From Pedococcus aerophilus (lineage in GTDB: Bacteria > Actinomycetota > Actinomycetes > Actinomycetales > Dermatophilaceae): 64,000 nt of DNA. Location of the stretch: NCBI RefSeq assembly GCF_039532215.1, contig NZ_BAAARN010000001.1, positions 1,287,942 to 1,351,941 of the forward strand, in the 5' to 3' direction. Of the stretch, positions 61,970 through 64,000 are shown piece by piece; position 1 is the stretch's first letter, and every line of letters starts with the position of its first letter. The position numbers and the translations under genes are program-made. The notes under the pieces were generated by a model. It had not been told where the DNA came from and searched no databases. It saw only the letters and a program-made list of their open reading frames with translations.

Positions 61970-63646
61970 ATGAAGCTCACGCGTAGGACGACCCCGGTCG
62001 TCTTGGCGACGACGCTGGCCCTCACCCTGACGGCCTGCGCCCAGTCGGACCGAGAGTCTGGCAGCGGTTCCTCCTCCAGTGGTGGTGACACCAAGGACAC
62101 CATCACGTTCGGCGCCGCGGGCGCCCCCGAGCTCTTCGACCCCTTCTACGCCACCGACGGTGAGACGTTCCGCGTCACCCGCCAGATGATGGAGGGCCTG
62201 GTCGGCATCAAGCCGGGCACCGCCGACATCGAGCCCGAGCTGGCCACCAGCTGGGAGGCCTCGGCCGACGGCAAGGAGTGGACGTTCAAGCTCCGCGAGG
62301 GCGTGAAGTTCTGGGACGGCGAGGCGTTCAACGCCGAGGCCGTCTGCTACAACTTCGAGCGCATGTTCGACCAGAACGAGGTCGCCGCAGGTGGCCCCGC
62401 CGGCTACTGGGCCGACGTCATGGGTGCCTTCAAGTCGGACGCTGCCAACGCGCTCTACCAGAGCTGCTCGGCCAAGGACGACATGACCGCGGTCGTCAAG
62501 ATCAGCCGCGCCACGTCCAAGTTCCCGACGGCGCTGTCCCTCGACTCGTTCTCCATGCAGTCGCCCAAGGCGCTCAAGGACGGCGACGCGAACAACGTCA
62601 CCAAGCAGGGCGAGGGCTTCGGCTACCCCGCCTACTCCAAGAACCCGGTCGGCACCGGCCCTTACAAGCTCGACAAGTTCGACGAGGCCAACAAGACGGT
62701 CACGCTCGTGCGCAACGACGCCTACTGGGGCGACAAGGCCAAGACGGCCAAGCTCGTCTTCAAGATCATCCCCGACGAGAGCACCCGTCGCCAGGAGCTC
62801 GAGGCCGGCAGCATCGACGGCTACGACCTGCCGAACCCGGCCGACTGGAAGGGTCTGAAGGACTCGGGCAACCAGCTGCTGGTCCGTCCCGCCTTCAACA
62901 TCCTCTACATGGGCCTCAACCCCGAGAAGAACCCGAAGCTCAAGGACCTCAAGGTCCGTCAGGCCCTCTACTACGCCCTCAACCGTGAGCAGCTCGTCAA
63001 GACCCAGCTGCCCGAGGGCGCGACCGTCGCGACGCAGTTCATGCCCGAGACGGTGGCCGGCTACAACAAGAGCCTGCAGGGATACACGTACGACAAGGCC
63101 AAGGCCCAGCAGCTCCTCAAGGAGGCCGGCGCCGAGGGCATGACCCTGACGTTCGCCTACCCGTCCGAGGTGTCGCGTCCGTACATGCCGAACCCGCAGA
63201 AGATCTACGAGGCCATGCGCACCGACCTCGAGGCCGTCGGCATCAAGGTCAACGTCGTCACCAAGCCGTGGAACGGTGGCTACCTCGACACCGTCGACAA
63301 CGGTGGCTACGACGCGTGGCTGCTCGGCTGGACCGGCGACTACAACTCCGCCGACAACTTCATCGGCACGTTCTTCGCCAACTTCAAGGCGAACGACTTC
63401 CACACCAGTGCGACGTCGTACGGCGAGAAGCTCTCCAAGGACCTGCAGGCCGCAGACGGCATCGTCGACGAGAACGAGCGCAACGCCGCCTACGAGAAGG
63501 TCAACCAGGAGATCATGGAGCAGGACCTGCCCGGTCTGGCGATCAGCCACTCCCCGCCGGCCCTGGTCGTCAGCGAGAAGGTCAAGGGTCTCGTCGCGAG
63601 CCCGCTGACCGCCGAGACGTTCTCCTCGGTGACGGTCACCAAGTGA
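61970..63646 (+). CDS. Peptide/dipeptide ABC transporter lipoprotein
   Basis: A 558-residue family 5 solute-binding lipoprotein. Signal peptide with lipobox LTAC (Cys about 20), a Ser/Gly-rich linker, then PGTADIEPELATSWEASADGKEWTFKLREGVKFWDGEAFNAEAV and NPVGTGPYKLDKF, the classic oligopeptide/dipeptide-binding sequence. ATG 61970 has GAGG six bases before it. A DppB/OppB-type permease gene follows after a hairpin, so unlike the lpqW-like protein this one belongs to a real importer. Confidence 0.93.
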   Translation: MKLTRRTTPVVLATTLALTLTACAQSDRESGSGSSSSGGDTKDTITFGAAGAPELFDPFYATDGETFRVTRQMMEGLVGIKPGTADIEPELATSWEASADGKEWTFKLREGVKFWDGEAFNAEAVCYNFERMFDQNEVAAGGPAGYWADVMGAFKSDAANALYQSCSAKDDMTAVVKISRATSKFPTALSLDSFSMQSPKALKDGDANNVTKQGEGFGYPAYSKNPVGTGPYKLDKFDEANKTVTLVRNDAYWGDKAKTAKLVFKIIPDESTRRQELEAGSIDGYDLPNPADWKGLKDSGNQLLVRPAFNILYMGLNPEKNPKLKDLKVRQALYYALNREQLVKTQLPEGATVATQFMPETVAGYNKSLQGYTYDKAKAQQLLKEAGAEGMTLTFAYPSEVSRPYMPNPQKIYEAMRTDLEAVGIKVNVVTKPWNGGYLDTVDNGGYDAWLLGWTGDYNSADNFIGTFFANFKANDFHTSATSYGEKLSKDLQAADGIVDENERNAAYEKVNQEIMEQDLPGLAISHSPPALVVSEKVKGLVASPLTAETFSSVTVTK

Positions 63647-63679
63647 CCCGAGGCTGACCTCGGACCACCCCGTTCCACC

Positions 63680-63715
63680 TGTGGCCGTCCCAGCACCATC
63701 GCTGGGGCGGCCACA
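63680..63715 (+). terminator. 15-bp hairpin between binding-protein and permease genes
   Basis: TGTGGCCGTCCCAGC (63680-63694) and GCTGGGGCGGCCACA (63701-63715), one G-U pair, 6-nt loop. Such a hairpin after a binding-protein gene often gives partial termination and protects its mRNA, raising its level over the permease. Confidence 0.75.
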
Positions 63716-63810
63716 GTCGTGTACAAACAACGTCGTACCCGCGTGATCCCCCGCAGGCGGGTCCCGACCGTCGATGGCGACCGTCGACGACAGAAGGAGA
63801 TTGAGTCCCT

Positions 63811-64000
63811 GTGCTGAGATTCATCCTGCGAAGGCTGCTGCAGATGGTGGGGGTGGTCGTCGTGCTGTCCCTGCTGGTGTTCCTCTGGCTGCGTGCCCTG
63901 CCCGGCGGCACCGTGTCCGCCATCCTCGGCGAGAAGGCCACGCCCGAGCGCCGTGCCGCCCTGGAGAAGGCCCTCGGCCTCGACGAGCCCATCTACGTGC
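63811..64000 (+). CDS. ABC transporter permease, DppB/OppB type (partial)
   Basis: The first 63 codons only; the gene runs off the window. FILRRLLQMVGVVVVLSLLVFLWLRALPGG is the first membrane helix and the LPGG-type motif of dipeptide/oligopeptide permeases, followed by the periplasmic start (RRAALEKALGLDEPIYV). GTG 63811 has AAGGAG with a rather long 11-nt gap; no better in-frame start exists. Confidence 0.88.
   Translation, partial: MLRFILRRLLQMVGVVVVLSLLVFLWLRALPGGTVSAILGEKATPERRAALEKALGLDEPIYV

Overview
The window is ordinary, gene-dense chromosome of a very GC-rich actinomycete. It shows the mycothiol gene mshB, the succinylase lysine/DAP genes dapC, dapD and dapE, a SigE/anti-sigma/HtrA/TatB block, actinobacterial FdxA, a DivIVA-domain protein, DUF3117, and many GTG starts. 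Two long blocks follow the gene content known from mycobacteria (MiaE-like/rhlE/ParA, and typA-lpqW-mshB ... fdxC-dapC ... dapDE-LOG-DivIVA-tag-DUF3117 ... OMT-sigE-rseA-htrA-tatB-mrp-MgtE-like-DUF1003), but the cell-wall extras (CWB2-VanY, VanW) and overall style suggest a Micrococcales member, perhaps Intrasporangiaceae/Dermatophilaceae (inference). I see no tRNA, rRNA, CRISPR array, insertion sequence, prophage or defence island.

Layout. 1-11 kb: stress membrane protein, MiaE-like ferritin fold, DEAD-box helicase, an unknown membrane-anchored protein, zinc alcohol dehydrogenase, orphan ParA, HTH regulator, and a PHP phosphoesterase-MarC-RecB-like nuclease operon. 11-18 kb: mesaconyl-CoA hydratase-like MaoC, glpK-glpD, topoisomerase IB, Xaa-Pro aminopeptidase. 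18-27 kb: PIG-L deacetylase, a CWB2-VanY wall carboxypeptidase, acyl-CoA dehydrogenase, RIO kinase with an upstream leader ORF, a lipoprotein L,D-transpeptidase, and two CitE-type enzymes matching Mcl1 and Mcl2 of the ethylmalonyl-CoA pathway. 27-35 kb: soluble MgtE/CBS protein with DUF1003, Mrp, and the divergent sigE-rseA-htrA-tatB envelope-stress operon. 35-46 kb: leucyl aminopeptidase, DUF3117, enoyl-CoA hydratase, a seven-gene LOG-to-PIG-V operon with repeated 4-bp start/stop overlaps, and dapE/dapD. 46-57 kb: phosphodiester glycosidase, citrate synthase, fdxA-dapC, GNAT, VOC, a Tat-type beta-helix protein. 54-61 kb: typA-lpqW-mshB-flavin reductase-vanW operon. 61-64 kb: Nudix hydrolase and the start of a peptide ABC importer, cut by the window edge.

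Regulation visible in the sequence. Many genes have a -10 hexamer of TANNNT type ending exactly 6 or 7 nt before the start codon, which predicts leaderless mRNAs; this also decided several start codons. fdxA and the divergent GNAT gene appear to share one symmetric -10 element. Upstream of sigE and of the L,D-transpeptidase lipoprotein there are two promoters of the form G[GC]AACC-N16-CGTCT[AG], the SigE-type envelope-stress pattern, so SigE probably activates itself and a wall cross-linking enzyme. A nonamer GCGCCATAC recurs in intergenic hairpins.

I did not find a clearly undescribed multi-gene system. The best leads are the bidirectional leaderless promoter, the SigE regulon elements, the leader ORF before the RIO kinase, the recurring intergenic palindromes, and a few secreted proteins of unknown job.
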